From positions 16,243,133-16,307,132 of the forward strand of contig CM077833.1 in the NCBI GenBank assembly GCA_039720395.1: 64,000 nucleotides of DNA, in the 5' to 3' direction. A program made the translations under genes and the position numbers. Below the pieces are notes generated by a model. That model ran no database searches and was not told the DNA's origin. It saw only the letters and a program-made list of their open reading frames with translations. Below are positions 47,262-58,332 of this stretch, in pieces; the stretch's first letter is position 1, and every line of letters begins with the position of its first letter. This DNA comes from Liquidambar formosana (taxonomy: Eukaryota > Streptophyta > Magnoliopsida > Saxifragales > Altingiaceae).

Positions 47262-47416
47262 ACATAAATTTATTTATTTTCATTTGAAGCAAGCTAAGGA
47301 TAATGTGTGTGTGTGTATGAACATACACATCAAGCTTTATGAAGACCTAGTAGAATTAGTAATCACAAGGAACATTATCCTTAGCTTGCTTCAAATGAAA
47401 ATAAATAAATTTATGT
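47262..47416. repeat. Perfect 45-bp inverted repeat with 65-nt loop
   Basis: Bases 47262-47306 are the exact reverse complement of 47372-47416; the match is 45 of 45 and stops sharply at both ends. The arm contains TTTGAAGCAAGCTAAGGATA. The 65-nt spacer holds (GT)n at about 47305-47316. Transcription in either direction would give a long hairpin. A recent inverted duplication or a young small-RNA precursor is possible; the sequence alone cannot decide. Confidence 0.9.
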
Positions 47417-49240
47417 ACACACTATGCACACCAAATATGCAAATTTCTGTAATATCTGCCTATTCACTAACTTGAATAAAGGGGTTTTGCAGAACATAGA
47501 AGGTGCATCCTTTTAAGGTCATTCAACTCAACTTCACAAAACAGTACTCCCAATATGTTTCATTTAAAAATAGTTATGAGAAAAATTGCCTAAAAGTTTG
47601 GTAATGGGGTTGACCTGCTTCATTGGTTATGAACCTATGGACATAAGGACATGTAAAATTTGAAGTTCTCCCACTGGGGTTATACTCAAAAGAAAATTGC
47701 TTAAGCGTTTCCTCATTTATTTTGTTTACAAGTTGATATATCATTGATAATATTATAATTGAATAATTATCTTAATACTTTAAAAAAGTTAACATCACAT
47801 CATCTAGTGGATTTTTCTTTCCATACTTCTCTCTTCTCAAACTTTTTGTGGAACAGAAAAATTAGGTGGCTTGACATGATTATGACACAAGCACGATTAA
47901 GATAAATAGAAGAAACGGAACATTGTATTAGGTTCAAGTCGTGCTCACAGATCGCATCGAGCTGTACCACCCCTATTCTCAAGGGACACAATGGGCCCAT
48001 AATGGGGATTTCCGGGATCATGTCCTGTGTGCCTGTCCGTGGAAAACACACTCGAATCACCTGCCCGAGCGTTGAGGTTAGCCTTCTAGGCCCTCCTATG
48101 TCGCCCATTCCCCTCCACTCATTCACTTTGCTGTTGGCTTCCATGGATCACCACGTGGGCCCATCCTGGCCCGCTATTGTTGAGAAATGGGCTATTTCAG
48201 TCTTGTCCAACAAAAAGCCTACCAATCTGGCCCAAATCATTAATTTCTTTTGAGCCAAAAAAATCGTTATCACCGAGAAGTTTTGGAAACTCCACACAAA
48301 ACATGGCAAATACTCCTGTTTCGTTTTTTTCTTTTTCATATATCAAAAACACTCTACATTTTGCTGCGATTTTTCCAAGGTACGTGGTCTTTTGTGATCG
48401 GGCTTTTCTAAACTCGTGATGAAAAGGTTATTACCTCTTCAAGAGTCGTTGATCAAGGGTAAATATGAATTTGGGAGGGGAATATTCAAGAGCTTAATTC
48501 AAGATACAGCCACAAACTCAAAACCTCACAATGCGCCGGTTGTCGCTATAGTGTTGTCATGCTTTGCTCGATAACATATGGCATGATTGCAAGTTTGCAG
48601 CAATTGCACTACCATACAATTGCAGGGGAGCCAAACCCAATATAAAAAATAAAAAATAAAAACCCTCATCTAATGATAGAGGTGGATATATAGTTGTTGT
48701 CATGACTGATGAATAGGGGAGCCAAGTATGTAAAGATGGTCAATTAACTGTTCCCTAGTCCCCTATTTCCAGTACAATGTCATGCAACCAACCACCAATA
48801 TTTCGATCAATATTCAATCATGCTAAAAGTAATTGAACTAAGTTCGATCCTCAATCCTCAATCCTCACCATGCAATGCTGATCAAATCAACCTCTTTTTT
48901 GCATGTTGTCGTGGCTTCTCCTTAGCCAACCACCCAATCAGCTAATATCTTCATCATATATATATGTTTATATATTGTGACCAGTGGTGGATTGATCACC
49001 GCACGTCCACATTATGATTTCCATAAAATTCATCACATCTTGATATCCGTACAAATCCGATGGTATATAGTTTGATCTGACGACAGAATTGTGAGGGCCC
49101 GATTGGTGTGGATATGATTCCATTTACCTCAGGCTGCACAATATCGTAATTTCTTGTGAAGAAATAAAAATTGAATATCTGTAATGGCAGTGTTGCCTCT
49201 CATATATCACTCACGTAAAATTACTACAAACAAACTCCGT
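47417..49240. other. Intergenic, no gene recognised
   Basis: A GC-richer patch at 47930-48180 has open frames on both strands but no known domain. The remainder is AT-rich, with probable upstream sequence of the peptide gene at the right. Confidence 0.4.
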
Positions 49241-49243
49241 AAC

Positions 49244-49260
49244 TATATATTTATATATAA
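49244..49260 (+). promoter_or_regulatory. TATA region of the RGF/GLV peptide gene
   Basis: TATATATTTATATATAA lies 114 bases before the start codon, in the expected orientation. No other TATA-like site lies between it and the ATG. Confidence 0.45.
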
Positions 49261-49373
49261 GGTAGTAAGACGAGGAAGCATGCATAGACAAGAGCATTGG
49301 TGATTTGGTGTGATTGATAAATCTTCAATTGTTGCTACCTACAAGGCTACAAGCTAGCCTTTCTGATTAAAAT

Positions 49374-49739
49374 ATGAAGCCTATTGTGCCATGCAAGGTT
49401 GCTCTTCTGGTGGCTCTTTTCTTTTTCAGCATCCTTTTGGTTGTGGTCGAAGGTATATACATATGTTCTACACTTCTACCATGTGCTGTAATATGTTTTA
49501 TCATTGTAGAATATATATATATTTGGTATGTTCTCACCAGCTAGCAATTTTTATTATTTATTTTTTAATGTGTCGTAGCAGAACAAATTAGTAGGACAGA
49601 TACTACCCATGGAGCTGATGCCTCTCGATCGAGTCATGATGAGCTTTTCGCAATGGAGGGAGATGGGTATCGTGGAGAAGGAGATTTAGTGGCAATGGAT
49701 TATTCACCAGCTCGAAAGAAAACTCCAATTCATAATTAA
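49374..49739 (+). CDS. RGF/GOLVEN/CLEL-type signalling peptide precursor
   Basis: Exons are 49374-49452 and 49579-49739, giving 79 residues; the donor is CGAAG^GTATAT and the acceptor CGTAG^CAGAAC. Residues 1 to about 26 form a secretion signal with a long hydrophobic core (VALLVALFFFSILLVVV). The middle is polar, variable and acidic. The last 13 residues, DYSPARKKTPIHN (67-79), match the mature root meristem growth factor peptide: Asp-Tyr for tyrosine sulfation at the start and Pro-Ile-His-Asn at the end, directly before the stop. In Arabidopsis these peptides are processed, sulfated by TPST, secreted and sensed by RGFR/RGI receptor kinases, acting in root meristem upkeep and gravitropism. 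The second Pro of the usual PPIHN is Thr here. TAGCAG at the acceptor offers two sites three bases apart. Only a family call can be made, not a number within it. Confidence 0.9.
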
Positions 49740-50284
49740 TTAATGGCCGGCCACAAGCTTATCGTAGATTTAGTTATATATATTTAGCTTCTAGTACAAA
49801 TTAAATATGTAGTTCAATATTGAAATGCCAACCTGTTTGGTAGAATTCAATCGAATGGAAAATTAATTTATGTACTTTTATTGGAGGGACTTTCGGTGTT
49901 GATCCGGCGGTGCAAAAATGAAGTTTAATGAAATGTGGAAGTAAACATACTTGAATTGTGCTGCATTTGCCAAAGAGGGGAAAGGAAAAGGAAAAAAAAA
50001 AAATGAAGTCAGGCAGAAATGTGGAACAAATTAACCATCAGCACATAAAGGCTTTCGTGCATACTGAAATCGACTGGTTCTCTTTTACTCCGTTTGTAGC
50101 CTAGATAGCCAAATTATAATTCTCCTGAGGCTCCGTTTGGATTTCGAAAACTGGAGGGGAAGGGTTTTTTTTTTTAAATTATTTTTATTATATATTTAAA
50201 TTTCATGTCTTAGTTAAGCGTTTTAAACTTTTAATTAATTTCCTTTCCTTTTCCTTACTCTTTCCCAAATAAGACTTACCATGC

Positions 50285-51090
50285 ATGCATAGGAGAATCC
50301 CTCAATTCCTCAAGAGGAAGACCCTTTTGGCTCGTCGGTTTGGCTGGTGTGTTTTAGTCCAAGAAAGTACTACGCATTCTCACGACTCTCTTTCGAACCC
50401 TGTCACCTTGGAGACAATACAGCTACGTACCTTCACTCAAAAGAAGAATAAATACTGGTGGTGCACTTTGTCATCATCTCCGAGCACTGATCCCCATTGC
50501 ATGGTTAATTCTTTTGTCCGTCCACATCCTTATTTCATATTCTCCCGCCTTGGAGATGAACAATGGACTGTGTTAGTCCGGTGGGTGCAAGAGCCATAGT
50601 CTAGTATTGATTGATGAAGTGGAATCGAATAGCCTTGTCATTAGATCGTTCCAGGGTACCCAAACTTCGACGACCATATCTACAATTTTATAAATACTTG
50701 ATAGAATCTTCTGGTGAACTGCTCTATATAGTCATACAAAACAGACATAGATCTTTACATTTTAAAGATTTGAAATTCTTAGATTTCTATGAAAATTTCT
50801 TTGCAATTCATGTTTATAGACTGGATTTTTCTCGAACGGTTTGAATGAAGGTGGAAAGTTTAAAGGACCGGGCATTATTTTTGTGCGGAAATTGTTCCTT
50901 TTGCTGCCTGGCAATTGAGCCGGCTATCCAAGGGGGATCGTGTACATATTTCATCATGCCACCGAGTAACTACTTGTACACGTTCAACATAGAAGATTGA
51001 AGTGTTTCGGTTTCATTGCCTAGTCCAAATTTGGCAAGAGGATCATCTTCACCCCTTTGGTTAATGCCTGATCCCAAGTAACACTCAAAT
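50285..51090 (+). pseudogene. F-box/DUF295-type pseudogene, copy 1
   Basis: Conserved pieces of the plant DUF295 domain appear in order. First is an FGWCVL..NPVTLETIQL region at 50330-50430. A PHCMVNSF and GDEQWTVLVRW region follows at about 50490-50590. Then come YLIESSGELLYIV and FAIHVYRLDFSRTV at 50690-50842. After a TGA in place of the usual Trp come KVESLKDRALFL and PSNYLYTFNIED, to about 50998. Stop codons at 50597 and 50842-50844, with other stops and frame changes, break the frame. No F-box is visible at the start, so the 5' part is lost or unrecognised. In this family intact members carry an N-terminal F-box for SCF ubiquitin ligases. Confidence 0.75.
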
Positions 51091-51289
51091 GTCTAAGATC
51101 TTTTTAAACCCTTAGAAGAACTGTAAGATTCTAAGCTAGATATGTATTTAAAGAATATATATAGTGTATAAAATGGGCTTAATGAAGCTTGTGACTCCAA
51201 GCTATATATCTCTTCGGAAATTGCATCCCCAGTAAGTAGAGATCAAGTCGTTATAAAGGAACGACCCTGTACTGTGGTGCTACAAGATT

Positions 51290-52240
51290 AACAGCAGCAA
51301 TTTGTGGTTCCCTAATGTGATTTCGAGGATTTAATTTTGCCAAAAATCTAAACAAAGCCTCAATTCCATGTTGAGAGTTTCAAATGATTTATTGGTGAAT
51401 TTTTGTACATGTCTTCTCTATGATGGTTTTGTCCCCTTTGGTTGTGTGATATCCTACATGGTTGGCTGTTGATGTCTCGAGATCCTGATCACATATTCTT
51501 CTTTAATCCCTTGACAAGAGAAACTATACAGCATGCAAATATGGGTAATATGTGGGATTTGTCACACATCAGCTTCTAGCTCATCCGTGCCAACTTCTTC
51601 AGATTGTGTAGTTGTTAGTTTGATGGGATTCTCCATTGATGGAAAAGTTTTACTACGGTTTCATCATCTAGGGGAGGAGTGATGGAATTAATTATCGTGA
51701 ATTTGACAGCAACATGGATTTTGTCTCTGTTGATAGTAGCCCGGTTTCCTACAAGGGGGCATTTTATTTTTTGGATAAGCATGGAAATCTTGGAGTTTTC
51801 GAATTACAAGAGTTGAGAGTTCAGTGGCAAAGTTCTCTCCGATCTCCAGTCACCTAGCAAGTCTTACGGGCCAACACTTACACAATGTGATGTAGAGCTT
51901 GTATCAGTGTTTGTGGGTCATTCATTGAAATGGGTTCGAGTTTTCAAGCTGAATCGTCCTAGGGACGGCTTGGATCAAGGTTGAAATTTTGGGAAATCAT
52001 CTGATATGTGAAAGTCATGGATAGTCTTTTTCTATTGTGGCAACAACCCCAGGAATGGAGAACGAAGTCTACTTTCCTAGATTTTGTGGGCAGAGCATTG
52101 TGTTTTATTCTCTTGGCAAACAAAAATTTCACGCTTTTGAGAGCCAGGATTCTGCAGTGTGGATTTCTGTTCAATGAGAGCAATCGCAGTGTTGTTGGAT
52201 TGAACCTAGGTGGGTCTAGATTAATAAAAAGTTTGACAGG
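51290..52240 (+). pseudogene. F-box/DUF295-type pseudogene, copy 2
   Basis: This is a second decayed copy in tandem. Recognisable pieces are HGWLLMSRDPDHIFFFNPLTR (from 51457), SSDCVVVSLMGFSIDG (about 51595-51645), VSYKGAFYFLDKHGNLGVFEL (about 51745-51810), ELVSVFVGHSLKWVRVFKLN (about 51898-51955), GMENEVYFPRFCGQSIVFYS (about 52050-52110) and the closing WIEPRW (about 52195). Frames change at least twice and stops occur between the pieces. It is closer to full length than copy 1 in its C-terminal half. The two copies probably arose by local duplication. Confidence 0.78.
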
Positions 52241-53260
52241 CATTATGGTAAGATATCATTCAGAATGAGTTAAAATCTTTAGCTCTAGCTTTGCGAGAGT
52301 TACATGTTTGTCTTTATATTGCCTAAATGTGTTTTTTTCCCCCCTCTTGCTTTTGCAATTAGAAAAGAGAAATTATGATTGATATGTACCCAATAAAACT
52401 GGATCCCAGAGTGTTGATCATTAATATACATGTAGAGTTTAGCTAGCTAGCAAGTGCATGCACACATGATCATTAATATACAGGTAGAGCTTAGGTAGCA
52501 AGTGGACACATGTTTGACATATGGATCTAATGTAGCCTTTATAAGCATGTGTATGTATAGGTGGAGATCGAGATGCCTATCCACAGTCATTGGACCATAC
52601 GCAACACATGCCAGGGGCCTCACACGTGCATGTTACGCACGGTCTGAGCATTCAATCGCGACTGTGGATAGCACTCCTCTTAAAAAGTGGACATAAGTGA
52701 TCACGGACAAGAAACTATAATTCTTGATGTGATGGAGATCATGTAGAATTGTGGTTGTAATAAAAGCTTATCAGGTAACGGGTCATGTGATATGATATGA
52801 ATGAGGTGCGCTAATTGAGTTCTTTTAATAATTCTTTGTCCCACAATTACAAAGAATAATCAAATCTGTACGCCTTACATGCTAATTTTCTTGTGCATTA
52901 CATTTTTTTTTTTTTTTTTTTGACTTTTTATGCAATAAAAATAAGCCTAGTATCCCTGGTAGTCCAGGCCCATGCTCTGGTCTAAATCAAGAAGCGTGTG
53001 GCCCATAATGCCTCACCGTTCTTCCTGGAGCTACAATTTAGCTCGGCTTGGGTTGAGGAAAGTGACCATTGCACAAACATAATTCAATCTTCATTTTCAA
53101 ATATACACACATAGTCTTCCATCATTAGGTCTCGGTAAAATAAAAATGATCTCAAGTGGGCTCTCAATTCTTCAATCCTACGCCAATCAATGTCGAGAGA
53201 AAACAATGCTCCACGTACATACACTAATGCCAGATCAACGTGAGTAGATCAATTTAATTA
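52241..53260. other. Intergenic, no gene seen
   Basis: A short direct repeat (GATCATTAATATACAKGTAGAGYTTAG) occurs at about 52417-52443 and 52468-52494. A T run lies at about 52904-52920. No gene is recognised. Confidence 0.4.
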
Positions 53261-53525
53261 GGGATCTATTTGGGTGTCCTAATTTAAAATTAAACAATTC
53301 AAAAAATTTTACGCACATTGATACTACATGGTTGGATAATTTCATCCATTAGTTTTCCAATGGTTTATGGTTCATCCGATGAAAATCCTTTATTAAATCT
53401 AACTAAATAGATCAGATTTGGACCAGCCCTTAATCAGTCACCCAAAACCAGAAGTTACATGCTCTTCAATATTATGTAAAATTTCTCGAATTATTGAATT
53501 TCGAATTAGACATCCAAACATGCCC
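53261..53525. mobile_element. Tourist-like MITE, copy 1
   Basis: The left end GGGATCTATTTGGGTGTCC and the reverse complement of the right end (GGGCATGTTTGGATGTC) are inverted repeats that continue through TAATTT..AAATT and TTTTAC. TTA precedes and TAA follows. The internal part 53331-53420 is repeated in direct orientation at about 53600-53705 outside the element. Confidence 0.65.
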
Positions 53526-53968
53526 TAAATTATGTGGTATTTGACACGGTCCTATTCAAGTGAAACATGGTGCTACATGGCTTCAGTGACGTGGTACGGT
53601 TGACATTAGATAATTTCATCCATTAGTTTTTCAATGATTAATTTAATGGATCATCTGATAAAAATCCCTAATTAAATCTACCTAAACGGATCAGATTTGA
53701 ACCGGATTGAGAGCATGATCTAACCCATCTAACTGGTCTAGCTCTTCTAGTCAGTCGGCCAAAACCTCCAACAAAACCAACTTACCCTTCAGACAAATAA
53801 AATAAAAAGACCAAGGAAAACAATAGCAAATGCAAAACAAGCTATTTATTTAAACAGTTCGAAACTTTAAACAAGCAAAACAGAAAAGCACTTTCAAAGC
53901 GTCTTAACAAGTAAAAACAACTTACTTAGCAACAGAAAAAAAAAAAAAAAAAACATAACCGCACCCCC

Positions 53969-56900
53969 CTATTTTAACTCTGAGCGCGCCTCCTCGTCCT
54001 CCTCTTCCACCAGAGTAGTGATATAGGCATTATCCGAATTCCTGACAGAGCAATTCGCACGAATCTCCCCTTGTCTCCCCGTCAACACGCTCAACTGCCC
54101 CATCTTGATCATCGCATGCACAAATTTATCAAAGAAGAGTTCTTGGTCAACAGCAAAGCTCTTCACAATCTCCTTCGTCCTGCTATCGGTGTACAAATCT
54201 TGGTCCGACGTGAACAGTCCTTGGCGGTTCATGAGATCAACGTAGTACTTGTTATCGAAATGGTTTGGGGTTCGAATGTCGAGCACCGTCGTGTTGGTAT
54301 AATTGGCTCTGGGACAAGTGACTTTGAGGTCTTTGGCGAAGGTCTTGTCCATGATGGGGTCTTGGGTCGGGTAGAGCCGGTTGTCGAATGAGGTGCAGTG
54401 GCCGATACCGATGGTGTGGCCACCGGAGAGGGCTACAACGTCGGTGGGGTCGAAGTTCTTTGTGGCAAGGGACTCGAGAATAACGCTGGCGTTTGATGTG
54501 GGTGCTGGAAGGTTTGCCAAGGTTGTTTCTTCTGTTGCGAAGGTTAGTCCGTCTCGCCTTCCCAATGGGACCTCGTATTCGGGGCCACCGGACTGCAACA
54601 AATTTAAGACCAAATAAGTATACCTTAATATTGGTTTGTGACTTTGTGGGGATGTACGGTGCTGCTAATTTGAAAATTCAAACATGAATTGTTATCCATT
54701 TGTTCATAAATATCTCTCCCCTATAAAAATAGGTCATTAAGCTATGTTTGTTATATTGTTTGTCTCAAAATATTTGTCCGAAAAGCTAAATCATGATTTT
54801 TTTTACTTTCCTATAATACCTTTTATTATTTCAAGAATTTCTTTTAACAAAAAAATCAAGTCCTAATTATGAAAAGGGTTTTGTCAACTTATGTCTTAAC
54901 AGTATACCTTAAACGGCAATGAATAATCTAATTATTACATGAAAAGAAAAAAAAAAAAAAAGTGTTTTTACAATTTTCCTACCATTTTTATATATTTTTT
55001 TAAGCAACTTTTATCATTTAGAACTTAACACTTAAGAAAACCCTTATGAAAATGATGCTTTTAGAATTAAAGAAAAAATATAATGGGTCACATTTCAATG
55101 TGATGACTTTTTTTTAAAATTACGTATTTTATTCTTTGAGGGACCAGAGAATACGTAAACAAAGACAGCAAAGTTTTCCAACCCTTCTTGACCCATTGGA
55201 TAAAGCTGACACGTCTCCTATACCAATTAACATTTTTTAACATGAGCTCAGCCTACCAAGTCTACACAAGAGGGAGAATTCAAATTAAACAATTCAAAAA
55301 AAATTATAGGGAAACACTAAAGGTCTATTTGGCTGTCTAATTTGAAATTAAACAATTCAAAAAAAATTATATAAACTTGAAGACATAAATTCATCACTTT
55401 GATTTAGAATATTTTAAAATGTTATAGTTATTGTAAAATCTCTTCTACAAAATTCATAAAATGTCACTATTTTGAATTTTCACTCTTGTTTGCAACAATG
55501 ATCATCATTTACTTAAATTTATTAATTCAAGGTAATAGATTATGCCTTCAATATTATATAAAATTTCTTAAATTATTTAATTTCAAATTAAACAACCAAA
55601 CACGCCCTAATGCACTCTTAATTAAAGTATTCCTACTTAATTTATCCCAAATTTATATAAGCCGGCCATAAAACACTAGTCCATCCTAATTAACTTGTGT
55701 GTGTACTCATGCAAATGGTTGAAATGCAACATAACCTAATCATTACAGGTTTTTAGCATTGATACATGCGAAAAATATATAATAATATCTCGTAGAAATT
55801 TTCTACATCTTATCCTGATCGAATATCGACGGATAAAACGTGTCCAATATAAAATATCCCAACTTGGTGATCTGTGGCCTATAGCCGCGCGCCTCACAGT
55901 CAAAAGGCTGATCCAAAATGTCATGGTCAGGTAAATTATGTAATCTCGGGATTCTACTATTCCATCATCACTATCGACCACGTGTTTGTCTTTTTCCTTT
56001 ATTTTTATTATTATTTTATTTTTTTGGATAAGGGGTAACCATCACATATGGACCAGTTGATCAAATGATACAAGGCCTTGTTTAGAAAAATTTGTGATTT
56101 GAAATCCCTGTAACCCTATTACCCTCTATTTCGAATTTTGGTAAAGCTTAAGGGAAAAGGAAAAAAAACAAAAAAGGAAAAGGCAATTAAAATGTATCTT
56201 TAAAAAATTTCTTCTAAGACAATTGTAAGCATTATTTTTCCTTTTTCTCACTTTCCACTTTCCAGGATGCCCTCAAGATTGGGACGGTGCAAGTTAGAAA
56301 GAAAACGTACGGATAGTGCATGTTAGCAAATGAAGGAAAGAGGAGCTAGTGGTTTAGCCAAGACAATCGAAACGCGGTGTCATGCACGTACCAATCAGGA
56401 CACTGATGATAGCTTCCCTGTTAAGGAAAAAAATGAAACAGAGGAGGAAAGAGATTTTACCAGGTAAACAGAGTCACGAGCAGCAATGGCGGTGATATCA
56501 GCACAGGAGACGACCCTGCCGCACTGTTTGTGGACGCGCTCACGGAGTTCGTTGATGATCTCAAATGCGGTTGCCCTCAAACTCAGATTTGGAGGCGCAT
56601 CCTGCTCTGTACTCGGCCCACTCATCGATCCTTCCAGCAACACCGATCCGTCGCATCCCTGCACCCATTTTTTTTTTTTTTTTTATTACACTAAATTTAG
56701 TAAAACATTTGCAACTAATATTATACTAATTTCATAAACGATCTAAAGGCACATGAGGCCAGGCAACTACTGGAGTATGCAGACGTGGATTTTGAGGCCT
56801 TGATGATTCCTTGCGTATGGATTATCTTGGTGGCTAACTATAAAATTGGTAGAAAGGAAAAAAAAAAAAAAAAAAAGGGGGGGGGGGGGGGGGGGCTGGT

Positions 56901-57696
56901 TTCCTACTTGCAAATATGCGCAAGTTAGCATGGACTAAGCAATTGTCCGTATTACGGTGATGGACTACCCAATTTTTGCGATTTTAAGGTAATAATGGAT
57001 CTATTATATATTACCCCACCCAAAAAAAGAAAAAGAAAAAGAAAAAAAGGATCAATGGGTGCACCGATCCTTCATTTAATAACTATTTCCCACAAGTTTG
57101 CTTCCTAAATACGCGGAACAAAAGCAAACCCAACTCGAGCAGCGCAGGTTAGCGTTGTTGAGCAGAGCCAAAAAAATGGAGAACAGGGTACAAACCGGAT
57201 TGGGATTTTGTGAAGACCAACCATATATGAGTCTAATTTGCAGCTACATATACATATAAGAGTCAGGGCTCCATTTTGAAAACCAAAGCTTCACAGGCGC
57301 ACGTTAGCACCACCTAAACAAACACCCTTATAAAGACTTTACACCATACTAAAATATGGTACAAATAGTTGGCCATTTCATAGTATTGGGTAGCTATGAT
57401 ATATTAGGCCATGAATTATAAAGAAATGATGGTATAGACGTTTTTACCTGAACAAAGCAGTCATGGAAGTGAAGGCGTAGCAAGCCAGCAGCTTGACCAA
57501 TATCATCCTTGAAGATCTTCTTGAGCTGTTTCCTGATAATGGATTCCAGCTTAGGGCAGCTAGATTCGTAATGATTCCATGAGAGACCCTTCACCAAGTG
57601 ATGAGAGGTCCCAGCCTCTGAGACACAAAAGCAGGAAGACAGTAAGAGAAAAGATGTGATGAGGAGGAGGGAGGTGAAAGAAGCAGCACCAGCCAT
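53969..57696 (-). CDS. Class III secretory peroxidase, peroxidase-12-like
   Basis: Minus-strand exons are 57696-57448, 56658-56461 and 54592-53969, giving 356 residues; both introns are phase 0. Residues 1 to about 29 form a signal peptide (SFTSLLLITSFLLLSS). The distal site is LLRLHFHDCFVQGCD with Arg74 and His78; the proximal haem ligand is His208 in ALSGGHTIG. Cys pairs expected of the family are present (SSCP, HDC, GCD, VSCAD, ANCS). Words such as TEQDAPPNLSLR and DLMNRQGLFTSDQDLYTD resemble Arabidopsis peroxidase 12. It should act in the wall, apoplast or vacuole, using H2O2 to oxidise phenolics. The longer frame upstream starts at TTG, so ATG 57696 is the start. Many class III peroxidase genes have three introns; the third, near GGHTIG, is absent. 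The tail EEEDEEARSELK is acidic and extends past the core. Confidence 0.95.
54593..56460 (-). other. Peroxidase intron 2, containing a Tourist-like MITE
   Basis: An intron of 1868 bases with GT and AG ends on the minus strand. It is AT-rich and holds the MITE at 55321-55607. No other gene is recognised. Confidence 0.7.
55321..55607. mobile_element. Tourist-like MITE, copy 2, TSD TAA
   Basis: The left end AGGTCTATTTGGCTGTCTAA and the reverse complement of the right end (GGGCGTGTTTGGTTGTTTAA) match and continue through TTTGAAATTAAA to about 60 bp. The 3-bp TSD TAA is at 55318-55320 and 55608-55610. A copy of the TIR interior also lies just upstream, at about 55279-55308. Confidence 0.75.
56858..56895. 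repeat. A19-G19 homopolymer tract
   Basis: Nineteen A (56858-56876) are followed directly by nineteen G (56877-56895), inside peroxidase intron 1. In the transcript this reads as a C run then a T run. The G run could form quadruplex structures; it is also where sequencing errors in length are likely. Confidence 0.9.
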
Positions 57697-57739
57697 GGTT
57701 AATTTGATGATGTCCAAGCCAAGGCAACAGGTTGGGGTT

Positions 57740-57747
57740 TATTTATA
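57740..57747 (-). promoter_or_regulatory. TATA box of the peroxidase gene
   Basis: TATAAATA on the minus strand lies 44 bases before the start codon, so the leader would be short, about 15 to 20 bases. Confidence 0.6.
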
Positions 57748-58020
57748 GGCACATATGAACTCACGTGTTTGAAACCTTTTTTTTTTTTTTTTTTCAATTT
57801 AAAAAGTCGAAGGCTAGCTCCAAGCTTCTTCAATAAATACTCTGTAAATGACGTGTATTGTTGACTGTGTCTTTCCAAGTCTTTTAGGAGCACTTATTTA
57901 CAGGGGCGGCTACTGTCACCCCTTTTGTTTTCTCTGCACATTTTTTTTTAAAAAATGTTTTTATGCCATTATTTATTTTAAATTTCTTAAAATTTTATAA
58001 AAAAATATAAACGATTTTGG

Positions 58021-58206
58021 GGGAGTTGCAGATTAGGTTATAGCAAACAATTAGAGTTTAATTATAGTTAATAGTCATTTTTAATAGTTCAATTATAGTT
58101 AATATTCATTCTTACTTAAATTATTAGTCATTTTCTAATAAGTTATTAATCATTTGTATTGAACCGTAATTGTTTGCTCATAACTGGATTTACTTGTAAT
58201 TTTTCC
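58021..58206. mobile_element. MITE of the GGGAATTACAGA family, copy 2
   Basis: The left end GGGAGTTGCAGATTAGGT and the reverse complement of the right end (GGAAAATTACAAGTAAATCC) are diverged. The inner parts (TATAGCAAACAATTAGAGTTTAA against TGAGCAAACAATTACGGTTCAA) match well. The copy is older than 60886-61052. Confidence 0.6.
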
Positions 58207-58332
58207 AAAGATTTTCATGAAAGTAGTCATATTGTCTATTAGAAAAAAATCATTTTAAAAAACTTTATAGAATAAAATACTTTTAAAACTTGTTGTTTAA
58301 ATCTATATATATATATATATTATATATATATA

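Noticed and set aside
47284..47475. Frame of 63 residues over the hairpin
   Set aside because: It reads through both arms of the inverted repeat and shows no protein features.
47800..48253. Frames on both strands in a GC-richer patch
   Set aside because: No recognisable domain, no splice or promoter support; composition alone explains the open frames.
52008..52268. Separate small gene of 86 residues
   Set aside because: It lies over the end of the second DUF295 pseudogene in another frame.
54071..54687. Plus-strand frames across the third peroxidase exon
   Set aside because: Antisense shadows of a clear peroxidase exon.
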